In this document: one piece after another, positions 8,715-12,935 of the stretch
Numbering within the stretch: position 1 is the stretch's first letter
Layout of the letters: each line of letters starts with the position of its first letter
From: JBAYHA01 sp041666425
GTDB lineage: Bacteria > Patescibacteriota > Patescibacteriia > UBA11705 > JABHMO01
NCBI GenBank assembly: GCA_041666425.1
Contig: JBAYHA010000029.1
Span: forward strand, 1 to 14,221
Reading direction: 5' to 3'
DNA length: 14,221 nt
Translations under genes and position numbers: made by a program
Notes under the pieces: generated by a model
Databases searched by the model: none
Told to the model about the DNA's origin: nothing
What the model saw: the letters and a program-made list of their open reading frames with translations, nothing else

Positions 8715-8749
8715 AAAAAGCCGATTTTGACTGAGTGTCAAAATCGGCT
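8715..8749 (-). terminator. Intrinsic terminator of the serpin-like gene
   Basis: A perfect 13-bp stem (8719-8731 with 8737-8749; arm AGCCGATTTTGAC) with a 5-nt loop is followed on the minus strand by TTTTT. It lies 25 nt after the stop of the serpin-like gene, and the next promoter begins right behind it. Confidence 0.85.
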
Positions 8750-8773
8750 AAATTTCTATTTGATATATTTTGC

Positions 8774-9634
8774 CTAAACCTTAGGTGTCTTCCAGCAATC
8801 GTCATCCAGATATCCGACAAAAATCGGCAGTTCAATTCCGGGACGGCGAATGACCACGACGAACGGTTCGTCGATAATCAACGGCCGTTTTTCATCGAAT
8901 GAGTGGCCTCTTCTGGCGGAAATGGCTACGCCGCTTTCGACGGTGGCGCCATTTTCATTCATGGAAAACTTCGTCTGCTGAAGCGCCTGGCTGATAAAAT
9001 ATGGATTTTTCTTTTGATCAAGAATGGACATTCCACCGAGCCACGAAATGTCGGGCTGGTGATCGAGGTCGATCATTGGGAAATTAATTCCCGTAAATGC
9101 AACAGCAACAGTCTTTGCTTCAGTGACGAGTTTGGCGAACTGTTGAAGTTCGTTTTCATCCATCGGCTTTTCTGCGATCGTGAGGAAAATTTCATCGCCA
9201 TTCTTGGTCAAAATCTGGGCGATGATATTTCCGTGTTCTTGATTCCAGAAAAATCGAACTGCCTTTTGGGGCAGCTTGACGCCAGGGAAATATTGGTTTT
9301 TTGACTTGATGTTTGCCTGTGTCCCCTTGACCAGCCATTGCAGCTTAATTTCCAAGTAGCTAGCCATTCCCATAGCGGTAGAAGGATCGAACTTGTCCAA
9401 CTTGATGGTTAAGCCTTTGCTGGCCAACCACGCATTAATGACTTCATAATCTCGAGAAGAACATCTTTCGATTTCGGGAATGTCTTTGAGGTTATCTCTT
9501 GTTCGAGAAGTCACTTTTGCGATAAAGCTTTTTTGCTGATCAGTGAGCCCGGTCCAAAAATCTTTGGTTCCGAGTTCATCTTGTCTGGCAATGAGTGCAG
9601 CAAAAATGGGGTGAAGCACGCTGGTCTTAGTCAT
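8774..9634 (-). CDS. Serpin-like protein, short N-terminus
   Basis: The C-terminal two thirds follow the serpin fold order. They include an s3A-like stretch (YLEIKLQW, 93-100), an FLTIAEKP strand then helix (150-170), INFPMIDLDHQPDISWLGGM (183-202) matching the LPKFKIE..LGM region, and the hinge FSMNENGATVES (223-234), corresponding to EVNEEGTEA. A reactive-loop-like segment to about 250 is followed by IDEPFVVVIRR..LPIFVGYL (254-276), which matches the serpin signature. Known serpins trap proteases by loop insertion. The loop here is imperfect (V-E-S-G where inhibitors have small residues), so inhibition is uncertain. At 286 residues it lacks about 90 residues of the usual N-terminal helices, yet promoter and Shine-Dalgarno lie at this start, so it is not a decayed gene. 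No signal peptide is seen, implying a cytoplasmic location. GC is higher than in its neighbours (33 of 60 at 8881-8940), suggesting transfer. Confidence 0.65.
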   Translation of the reverse strand: MTKTSVLHPIFAALIARQDELGTKDFWTGLTDQQKSFIAKVTSRTRDNLKDIPEIERCSSRDYEVINAWLASKGLTIKLDKFDPSTAMGMASYLEIKLQWLVKGTQANIKSKNQYFPGVKLPQKAVRFFWNQEHGNIIAQILTKNGDEIFLTIAEKPMDENELQQFAKLVTEAKTVAVAFTGINFPMIDLDHQPDISWLGGMSILDQKKNPYFISQALQQTKFSMNENGATVESGVAISARRGHSFDEKRPLIIDEPFVVVIRRPGIELPIFVGYLDDDCWKTPKV

Positions 9635-9641
9635 GAAAATT

Positions 9642-9647
9642 CTCCTT
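9642..9647 (-). promoter_or_regulatory. Strong Shine-Dalgarno of the serpin-like gene
   Basis: AAGGAG lies 7 nt before the ATG at 9634. It is the best-placed ribosome binding site in the window; most neighbouring genes have none that is clear. Confidence 0.85.
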
Positions 9648-9687
9648 TGCCCAATGTGGCGGTTGTTAAAAGAACAAGAGAAAAATC

Positions 9688-9716
9688 ATTGTAATAGGTA
9701 TTTGTTGGTTTGTCAA
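9688..9716 (-). promoter_or_regulatory. Near-consensus promoter of the serpin-like gene
   Basis: On the minus strand, TTGACA (9711-9716), a 17-nt spacer and TACAAT (9688-9693) form an almost perfect sigma70-type promoter. Transcription would start near 9681, about 47 nt before the start codon. Confidence 0.8.
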
Positions 9717-9720
9717 TAAG

Positions 9721-9746
9721 CCGTAGTATTCTGCCGTAGTATTCTG
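9721..9746. repeat. Perfect 13-bp tandem repeat next to the serpin promoter
   Basis: CCGTAGTATTCTG occurs twice back to back (9721-9733, 9734-9746), 4 bp upstream of the -35 box of the serpin-like gene. Two head-to-tail sites at this position fit binding of an activator next to RNA polymerase. It could also be a simple slippage duplication. Confidence 0.7.
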
Positions 9747-9818
9747 TAATATCAATGGGTTTTTTATTTATAAGAAAATTACGACAAACTGTTGTCTCAG
9801 TTACGGTCCTGTGAAATC

Positions 9819-9850
9819 AAAAAAGCACAATCTTACGATTGCACTTTTTT
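9819..9850. terminator. Second terminator-like hairpin after the tRNA-end copy
   Basis: AAAAAAG and CTTTTTT outer arms enclose a CAATC / GATTG stem, with a CA/CA internal mismatch and loop TTAC. The two sides can act as terminators on either strand. It is the diverged copy of the tRNA-Asp terminator at 10049-10080. Confidence 0.6.
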
Positions 9851-9885
9851 GGCTTGTCGGCCGAAGCTCATAATTGAGCGAAGGC

Positions 9886-9906
9886 TGGCGGACCGGGCGG
9901 GACTCG
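9886..9906 (-). other. Displaced 21-nt copy of the tRNA-Asp 3' end (att-like)
   Basis: The 21 nt are identical to 10080-10100, running from the encoded CCA through the acceptor strand and 3' T-stem strand into the T loop, where identity stops. A 3'-end copy downstream of a tRNA gene is the usual footprint of an integrated element (attL/attR). The interval of 194 bp is far too short to carry an integrase. Confidence 0.7.
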
Positions 9907-10006
9907 GCTTCACCTCTCACAATCTTCCGATTGTTCGGGTTAGCCACCGCCTCGCGGTTTTGTTCACCAAATTGTTCACAAAACATCGCTCCGGCGTTCT
10001 CGCCCT

Positions 10007-10032
10007 AACTGAGACAAACTATTGTCTCAGTT
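10007..10032. repeat. Perfect 11-bp inverted repeat AACTGAGACAA
   Basis: AACTGAGACAA (10007-10017) and TTGTCTCAGTT (10022-10032) are separated by ACTA. A partly mutated relative lies at 9783-9802. The pair may mark ends of a small element or be a protein-binding site. Confidence 0.7.
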
Positions 10033-10048
10033 CCGGTCTTAAATAATC

Positions 10049-10080
10049 AAAAAAACACAATATTTTTATTGTGTTTTTTT
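10049..10080 (-). terminator. tRNA-Asp terminator
   Basis: A 14-bp stem (10049-10062 with 10067-10080; core ACACAATA/TATTGTGT) with a 4-nt loop and flanking A/T runs lies directly after the tRNA 3' end. The T run belongs to the stem, so it is symmetric. Confidence 0.7.
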
Positions 10081-10157
10081 GGCGGACCGGGCGGGACTCG
10101 AACCCGTGATCTTCGCCGTGACAGGGCGATGTGTTAACCAAACTACACCACCGGTCC
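10080..10157 (-). tRNA. tRNA-Asp (anticodon GTC), CCA encoded
   Basis: The minus strand folds as a complete cloverleaf. The acceptor is GGACCGG/CCGGTCC, the D stem GTG/CAC, and the anticodon stem TCGCC/GGCGA with loop CTGTCAC giving anticodon GTC (Asp). The T arm has the loop TTCGAGT with CGGG/CCCG; its outermost pair is an A-C mismatch. The discriminator base is G, and CCA is encoded (10080-10082). It has its own consensus promoter and terminator, so it is a single-gene unit. Confidence 0.95.
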
Positions 10158-10178
10158 ATGAAATTTATTTGCTTTATT

Positions 10179-10207
10179 ATTATAGAGGAAGATTTTATTC
10201 ATGTCAA
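10179..10207 (-). promoter_or_regulatory. Consensus promoter of tRNA-Asp
   Basis: TTGACA (10202-10207) and TATAAT (10179-10184) are 17 nt apart on the minus strand, a full consensus match. Transcription would start about 15 nt before the mature tRNA 5' end. Confidence 0.9.
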
Positions 10208-10253
10208 TATTAAACTTTGGCTATTTTTTGTTGAAATATTACGTGGACAGATC

Positions 10254-10280
10254 AAAAAAGCTCCGGAAACGGAGCTTTTT
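10254..10280 (-). terminator. Terminator of the infC-rpmI-rplT operon
   Basis: AGCTCCG (10259-10265), loop GAAA, CGGAGCT (10270-10276) form a perfect stem, with a T run following on the minus strand. It sits 12 nt after the rplT stop. Confidence 0.9.
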
Positions 10281-10291
10281 GTGTGTTTTTT

Positions 10292-10639
10292 TTAGGCTTT
10301 TACTTTGGCGACCAGTTTGGCAAAAGCCTTGCTGTTGTTCATGGCCAAATCAGCCAGAACTTTGCGATCCAAAATAATATTTTTTTTGATTAATAACCCC
10401 ATGAATTTGCTGTAGCTGATTTCAAAAGGTTTAAGAGCGGCACTGATTTTGGTTTGCCACAAAGTCCGTGCTTGACGTTTCTTTACTTTGCGATCTCGAT
10501 AAGCATAATTGCCGGCTTTGACAATGGCCATTTTGGCGGCCTTGATCAAGTTCTTGCGTCCTTGGCGATAGCCTTTGACGGCTTTCATTATTTTGCGTCT
10601 TTTCTTTAGATGCGTTTTTCCTCTTTTTACTCTTGGCAT
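10292..10639 (-). CDS. rplT: Ribosomal protein bL20
   Basis: bL20 binds 23S rRNA early in large-subunit assembly. The 115-residue product is full length and has the typical start MPRVKRG, a long very basic N-terminal helix (RRKIMKAVKGYRQGRKNLIKAA), the RDRKVKKR element and a globular C-terminal part ending in KAFAKLVAKVKA. It is the last gene of the infC-rpmI-rplT operon and is followed by a strong terminator. No Shine-Dalgarno is seen at the ATG. In other bacteria L20 represses this operon by binding an mRNA mimic of its rRNA site; an inverted repeat just upstream (10657-10686) is a candidate for such control here. Confidence 0.97.
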   Translation of the reverse strand: MPRVKRGKTHLKKRRKIMKAVKGYRQGRKNLIKAAKMAIVKAGNYAYRDRKVKKRQARTLWQTKISAALKPFEISYSKFMGLLIKKNIILDRKVLADLAMNNSKAFAKLVAKVKA

Positions 10640-10656
10640 ATACGTTGGTTTATTAT

Positions 10657-10686
10657 AAAGTTCATAAAGTATAGCTCTTGAACTTT
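10657..10686 (-). promoter_or_regulatory. Inverted repeat between rpmI and rplT
   Basis: AAAGTTCA (10657-10664) and TGAACTTT (10679-10686) form a perfect 8-bp stem with a 14-nt loop, 18 nt before the rplT start. Its position fits a translational control element, perhaps for L20. It has no T run and is not a terminator. Confidence 0.4.
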
Positions 10687-10713
10687 GAAAAATTTATGAT
10701 CGCTATTGTTAAA

Positions 10714-10914
10714 TTATGAATAAGGCAAAAATTTGCGAATGTTTTTTGTGATCAAACCTTCTTTCAATTTAACCAACCGTCTTTTGGCGCGAGTTACTTT
10801 GCCGGATTCGCGAGAATTGAAATGATCTTGACCGGCTTTTTTCTTTTGGATTTTTCCGGTTTTGGTGACTCTTATTCTTTTGTGAACAGATTGGATTGTT
10901 TTTAGCTTTGGCAT
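10714..10914 (-). CDS. rpmI: Ribosomal protein bL35
   Basis: bL35 is a small 23S-rRNA-binding protein of the large subunit. With the ATG at 10914 the product is 66 residues and begins MPKLKTIQSVHKRIRVTKTGK, matching the family start MPKMKT..AAKRF..T.SGK; it ends with the usual LITKNIRKFLPYS. The frame stays open for 18 more codons upstream, to another ATG at 10968. That extension is encoded by an 8-bp tandem repeat and has no family match, so I reject it. It is the middle gene of the operon. Confidence 0.95.
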   Translation of the reverse strand: MPKLKTIQSVHKRIRVTKTGKIQKKKAGQDHFNSRESGKVTRAKRRLVKLKEGLITKNIRKFLPYS

Positions 10915-10921
10915 ATTTTTT

Positions 10922-10953
10922 ATCAACTGATCAACCGAGCAACTGAGCAACTG
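10922..10953. repeat. Four-copy imperfect 8-bp tandem repeat before rpmI
   Basis: The units ATCAACTG, ATCAACCG, AGCAACTG, AGCAACTG lie head to tail, ending 7 nt from the rpmI start codon. On the mRNA this reads as repeated (C/G)AGTTG(C/A)T. Related CAACTGA words flank the palindromic insertion upstream of infC, so the motif recurs in this operon. Confidence 0.7.
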
Positions 10954-11032
10954 GATTAAGTTGGGCAATTATCAATTGTTGTTGTTAAAAATAAATATTA
11001 AATTATAAATTTTTTATATTTGGGATAAATTT

Positions 11033-11584
11033 TTAATCTTTACTTGTCGGCATGATAATCATAAAAACTTTGTTGCCTTGTCTGGAAGTGTCTTGTTCTT
11101 TTTCAAAACCGATACTTAGCATTTTTAAAAATTGTTCCAAAACTTCTCTGGCCAAATCCATTCGACTCATTTCTCGTCCGCGTAGAATTAATTCGATTTT
11201 TACTTTGTGACCTTTTTCTAGGAATCGGTCGGCTTGTCCAACTTTGGTGGCCAAATCATGTTCGCCGATTTTGATTGACAAGCGAACGCTTTTGACATCC
11301 AATGTTTTGTTGTTCTTTTTTTGTTTCTTCAGCAGTTTTTCTCTTTGATAAAGGAAACTGCTAAGGTTCAAAAATTTGGCGACCGGCGGATTGGCAAGCG
11401 GTGAAACTTCAACCAAGTCAAATCCGCGTTCTTCGGCCAATTGAAGGGCTTTTGAAGTGTCAATGATCCCGAGGTGCGAATTGGTCTCGTCAATAACATT
11501 GACTTTTGGCGCCAAAATTTGACGATTTGCGTTAAAAGATTTTTCTTCTTTTTCTTTTCTTTTGAATTTGTAAGATTTACGCAT
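11033..11584 (-). CDS. infC: Translation initiation factor IF-3
   Basis: IF-3 binds the 30S subunit, checks the start codon and initiator tRNA, and prevents premature joining of 50S. The 183-residue product has the N-terminal domain (PKVNVIDETNSHLGIIDTSKALQLAEERGFDLVEVSP, about residues 26-62), a Lys-rich linker helix (KLLKKQKKNNK) and the C-terminal domain (VRLSIKIGEHDLATKVGQADRFLEKGHKVKIELILRGREMSR). The usual DYGKFKYEQ before the linker is changed to NLSSFLYQRE, an unusual substitution at a normally conserved spot. The start is a plain ATG rather than the ATT used for autoregulation in E. coli. It is the first gene of infC-rpmI-rplT, and no Shine-Dalgarno is visible. Confidence 0.97.
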   Translation of the reverse strand: MRKSYKFKRKEKEEKSFNANRQILAPKVNVIDETNSHLGIIDTSKALQLAEERGFDLVEVSPLANPPVAKFLNLSSFLYQREKLLKKQKKNNKTLDVKSVRLSIKIGEHDLATKVGQADRFLEKGHKVKIELILRGREMSRMDLAREVLEQFLKMLSIGFEKEQDTSRQGNKVFMIIMPTSKD

Positions 11585-11611
11585 TTTTTTTCACTTTAAA
11601 TAATCAACTGA

Positions 11612-11653
11612 TCCTGCCTTCGCCGAAGCGTAGTTCGGCTACGCGCAGGCAGG
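11612..11653. repeat. Two-state palindromic element in the infC leader, flanked by CAACTGA
   Basis: Outer arms CCTGCC (11613-11618) and GGCAGG (11648-11653) enclose two overlapping, mutually exclusive hairpins: GCCGAA (11622-11627) with TTCGGC (11634-11639), or GCGTAG (11628-11633) with CTACGC (11639-11644). CAACTGA occurs directly on both sides (11605-11611 and 11654-11660), like a 7-bp target duplication. I recall similar CCTGCC..GGCAGG palindromes as scattered repeats in Patescibacteria. Confidence 0.65.
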
Positions 11654-11676
11654 CAACTGACCAATTTAAAATTAAG

Positions 11677-11706
11677 TTTATAAAGTTTTTTGTTTTTAAT
11701 TGTCCT
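11677..11706 (-). promoter_or_regulatory. Possible promoter of the infC operon
   Basis: On the minus strand, AGGACA (11701-11706) lies 18 nt before TATAAA (11677-11682). The match is moderate. Its -35 would be supplied by the end of the TGTCCT...AGGACA palindromic repeat at 11701-11730. The leader would be about 85 nt and include the two-state palindrome. Confidence 0.4.
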
Positions 11707-11730
11707 ACTTCGCCAAGGCTTCGCAGGACA
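11701..11730. repeat. TGTCCT...AGGACA palindromic repeat
   Basis: A 30-bp unit has perfect 6-bp ends (TGTCCT / AGGACA) and an inner GCC-AA-GGC. It resembles CPR intergenic palindromes containing CTTCGCCAAGGCTTCG-like cores. It is the second different palindrome within 100 bp upstream of infC. Confidence 0.6.
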
Positions 11731-11750
11731 TTTTTCACAAATGTGAAGAA

Positions 11751-11770
11751 TGGTGGAGATGGCGGGAGTT
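11751..11770 (-). other. Displaced 20-nt copy of the ssrA 3' end (att-like)
   Basis: The 20 nt are identical to 11907-11926, running from the CCA end through the acceptor and T-stem strand into the T loop, where identity ends. tmRNA genes are well-known integration targets, and such a copy is the expected footprint. The 156-bp interval holds no gene, only hairpins. Confidence 0.7.
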
Positions 11771-11779
11771 TCACTGCTC

Positions 11780-11866
11780 ATCCGAATATTCATTCGGATT
11801 GCGCTTTCGAGAACCTTCGGGTTCTCGAAGAACTCTCCTCGGAATGTAGGGAAATTCTTTCCCTAC
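11780..11866. repeat. Three perfect hairpins in tandem between ssrA and its 3'-end copy
   Basis: Three stems are present: ATCCGAAT-ATTC-ATTCGGAT (11780-11799, 8 bp); TTCGAGAACC with GGTTCTCGAA around a TTCG loop (11806-11829, 10 bp); and GTAGGGAAA-TTC-TTTCCCTAC (11846-11866, 9 bp). None has a T run on the minus strand, so none is a normal terminator for ssrA. There is no plausible gene in 11585-11906. Confidence 0.75.
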
Positions 11867-11906
11867 CACCCTTTGTTCAACTCCTGAATTTGAAATAATA
11901 TACTTT

Positions 11907-12300
11907 TGGTGGAGATGGCGGGAGTTGAACCCGCGTCCAAAAAATATTTTGCATCTTATCTACGGAAATAGCCGAGTCTGAATGTTTGAAGTTTTTAACT
12001 GAAAGATTCGGCAAAAAATTAAAAACTCGAGCCTTTTTTGTTTCGATCAAAGTCAAAGGCCATACTTGATCAAAGTCCGCTAAATGACACCGGTTGCCGA
12101 TCCGCAGACTTAATCGGGCCAATGGCTAAGGTTTTGTTAAACTTTAGCGAGAGCAAAGCTGGGAACTGTGAAAACAGTAGCAACTTTGTTTACAAGGTTT
12201 TTGGCACTTGTGATTTTGGAATGTTTATTTGGAGTAGGCACATTTCCAAAGCCTTTCCGCAAAATGCAAGAATGATTTTCTGTCAAAGACCGGCATCCCC
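11907..12300 (-). ncRNA. ssrA: Transfer-messenger RNA (tmRNA)
   Basis: tmRNA with SmpB rescues stalled ribosomes and tags the unfinished protein. The 394-nt gene has the tRNA-like ends: 5' GGGGATG pairs with 3' CATCTCC, followed by A and an encoded CCA (11907-11909). The T arm reads GCGGGTTCAACTCCCGC. A tag frame is visible at 12205-12137: starting at GCC it reads AKNLVNKVATVF... and ends ...PSFALAKV before TAA, 22 residues. The resume codon is my inference. The KV after the usual ALA end is unusual, since most tags end in two alanines or similar. The gene lies 52 nt downstream of smpB on the same strand, with no clear promoter of its own, so it may be co-transcribed and processed. Confidence 0.95.
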
Positions 12301-12305
12301 TTGTT

Positions 12306-12346
12306 AGTTACTAGAATCTAGTAACTAGACTCTAGAATCTAGACTC
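12306..12346. repeat. TCTAGA-rich palindromes between smpB and ssrA
   Basis: AGTTACTAGA (12306-12315) and TCTAGTAACT (12317-12326) form a perfect 10-bp inverted repeat around a single base. A second TCTAGA-A-TCTAGA palindrome follows at 12331-12343. In a joint smpB-ssrA transcript this would be a hairpin directly before the tmRNA 5' end and might guide processing. Confidence 0.65.
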
Positions 12347-12352
12347 ACTTAA

Positions 12353-12805
12353 TTATTGATACTTCAACCTCGTGCGAATTTCTTTGTCAACGGCTTTTTT
12401 CTTTAAATCCTCCTTTTTTTCGAACTGTTTTTTGCCTTTTGCCAAAGCGATTTCCACTTTGATGAAGTTGCGATTATTATACACTCGAAGCGGGATGATT
12501 GTCAAGCCTTTTTGCTCTAATTTTCCGAGCAATGTACGCATTTCGGCTTTTTGTAAGAGTAGTTTGCGCGGTTTTTCGGGGTCATAATGATCGGTTCTCG
12601 GAGCAAAACGGTAAGGTGAAATTTTGGCTTTCATTAGATAAAATTCCGGTTTTGGTGAATAGTTAACACTAACATAAGCCTGACGCAGAGACAGGCCGTT
12701 TTGTCTAGTTGATTTTACTTCGGCGCCGGTAAGGACCAGACCGGCTTGATATTTGTCTAAAAGTTGATATCCCGAAGTGGCGAATTTGTTAAAAGCAAAA
12801 TCCAT
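12353..12805 (-). CDS. smpB: SsrA-binding protein SmpB
   Basis: SmpB binds the tRNA-like part of tmRNA and delivers it to stalled ribosomes. The 150-residue product carries the OB-fold signature AGLVLTGAEVKSTRQN..SLRQAYV (about residues 21-45), the DPEKPRKLLL element, the VKIEIALAKGKKQFEKK-like strand and a basic C-terminal tail (DLKKKAVDKEIRTRLKYQ) that occupies the empty mRNA channel in known structures. I start it at ATG 12805: the consensus promoter (12812-12841) predicts transcription beginning on that A, so the mRNA is leaderless. A longer frame from 12841 would begin inside the -35 box. The partner RNA ssrA follows 52 nt downstream. Confidence 0.96.
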   Translation of the reverse strand: MDFAFNKFATSGYQLLDKYQAGLVLTGAEVKSTRQNGLSLRQAYVSVNYSPKPEFYLMKAKISPYRFAPRTDHYDPEKPRKLLLQKAEMRTLLGKLEQKGLTIIPLRVYNNRNFIKVEIALAKGKKQFEKKEDLKKKAVDKEIRTRLKYQ

Positions 12806-12811
12806 AAATTC

Positions 12812-12841
12812 ATTATAGTTTAGACAAAAGGCAAAAGTCAA
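12812..12841 (-). promoter_or_regulatory. smpB promoter giving a leaderless mRNA
   Basis: TTGACT (12836-12841), an 18-nt spacer and TATAAT (12812-12817) form a strong promoter on the minus strand. Seven nt past the -10 is the A of the ATG at 12805. Confidence 0.75.
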
Positions 12842-12935
12842 AGCCGTTTGCGCAAAACCTGTTTTTATTATACAATTAAAAACGAAAAGGAGTTAATCGT
12901 TCCTTGTTTGTTTTTCAAAAATAAAAATTATAATT

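Larger units (their letters stand above)
9783..10100. repeat. Diverged tandem duplication of tRNA-Asp 3' end plus terminator plus inverted repeat
   Basis: Read on the minus strand, two units follow one another. Unit 1 (10100 to 9907) holds the tRNA-Asp 3' end, a terminator, then an AACTGAGACAA inverted repeat. Unit 2 (9906 to 9783) holds an identical 21-nt tRNA 3' end, about 35 nt of extra hairpin, a second terminator and a second gacaaact-N-ttgtctcagtt inverted repeat. The motif order is the same; the sequence between the identical parts is diverged. The rest of unit 1 (about 9907-10006) is full of small stems, such as GGCG-AGAA-CGCC, CCGC-GAG-GCGG and CAATC-GGAA-GATTG. No convincing protein is encoded in this gene-free stretch (9635-10079). 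Confidence 0.75.

Noticed and set aside
9792..10046. Open frames on both strands (84 and 61 codons) in the region downstream of tRNA-Asp
   Set aside because: They run through a tRNA-end copy, terminators and palindromes, have no family match and no translation signals; they follow from the GC-rich repeat.
10915..10968. N-terminal extension of bL35
   Set aside because: It is encoded by the 8-bp tandem repeat, and the family start MPKLKT lies at 10914.
9886..11926. Full integrated phage or genomic island
   Set aside because: The intervals between gene and 3'-end copy are under 200 bp and carry no integrase or cargo; infC-rpmI-rplT between the two loci is a normal chromosomal operon.
11877..12307. 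Open frames of 81 and 89 codons across ssrA
   Set aside because: They lie on the tmRNA gene, which has full structural evidence; the frames are chance.
12806..12841. Longer SmpB start at 12841
   Set aside because: It would begin within the -35 box of the smpB promoter and adds residues absent in the family.
12887..12892. AAGGAG as ribosome binding site for the AI-2E-family gene
   Set aside because: It is more than 40 nt from the only good start, and no conserved short ORF uses it.
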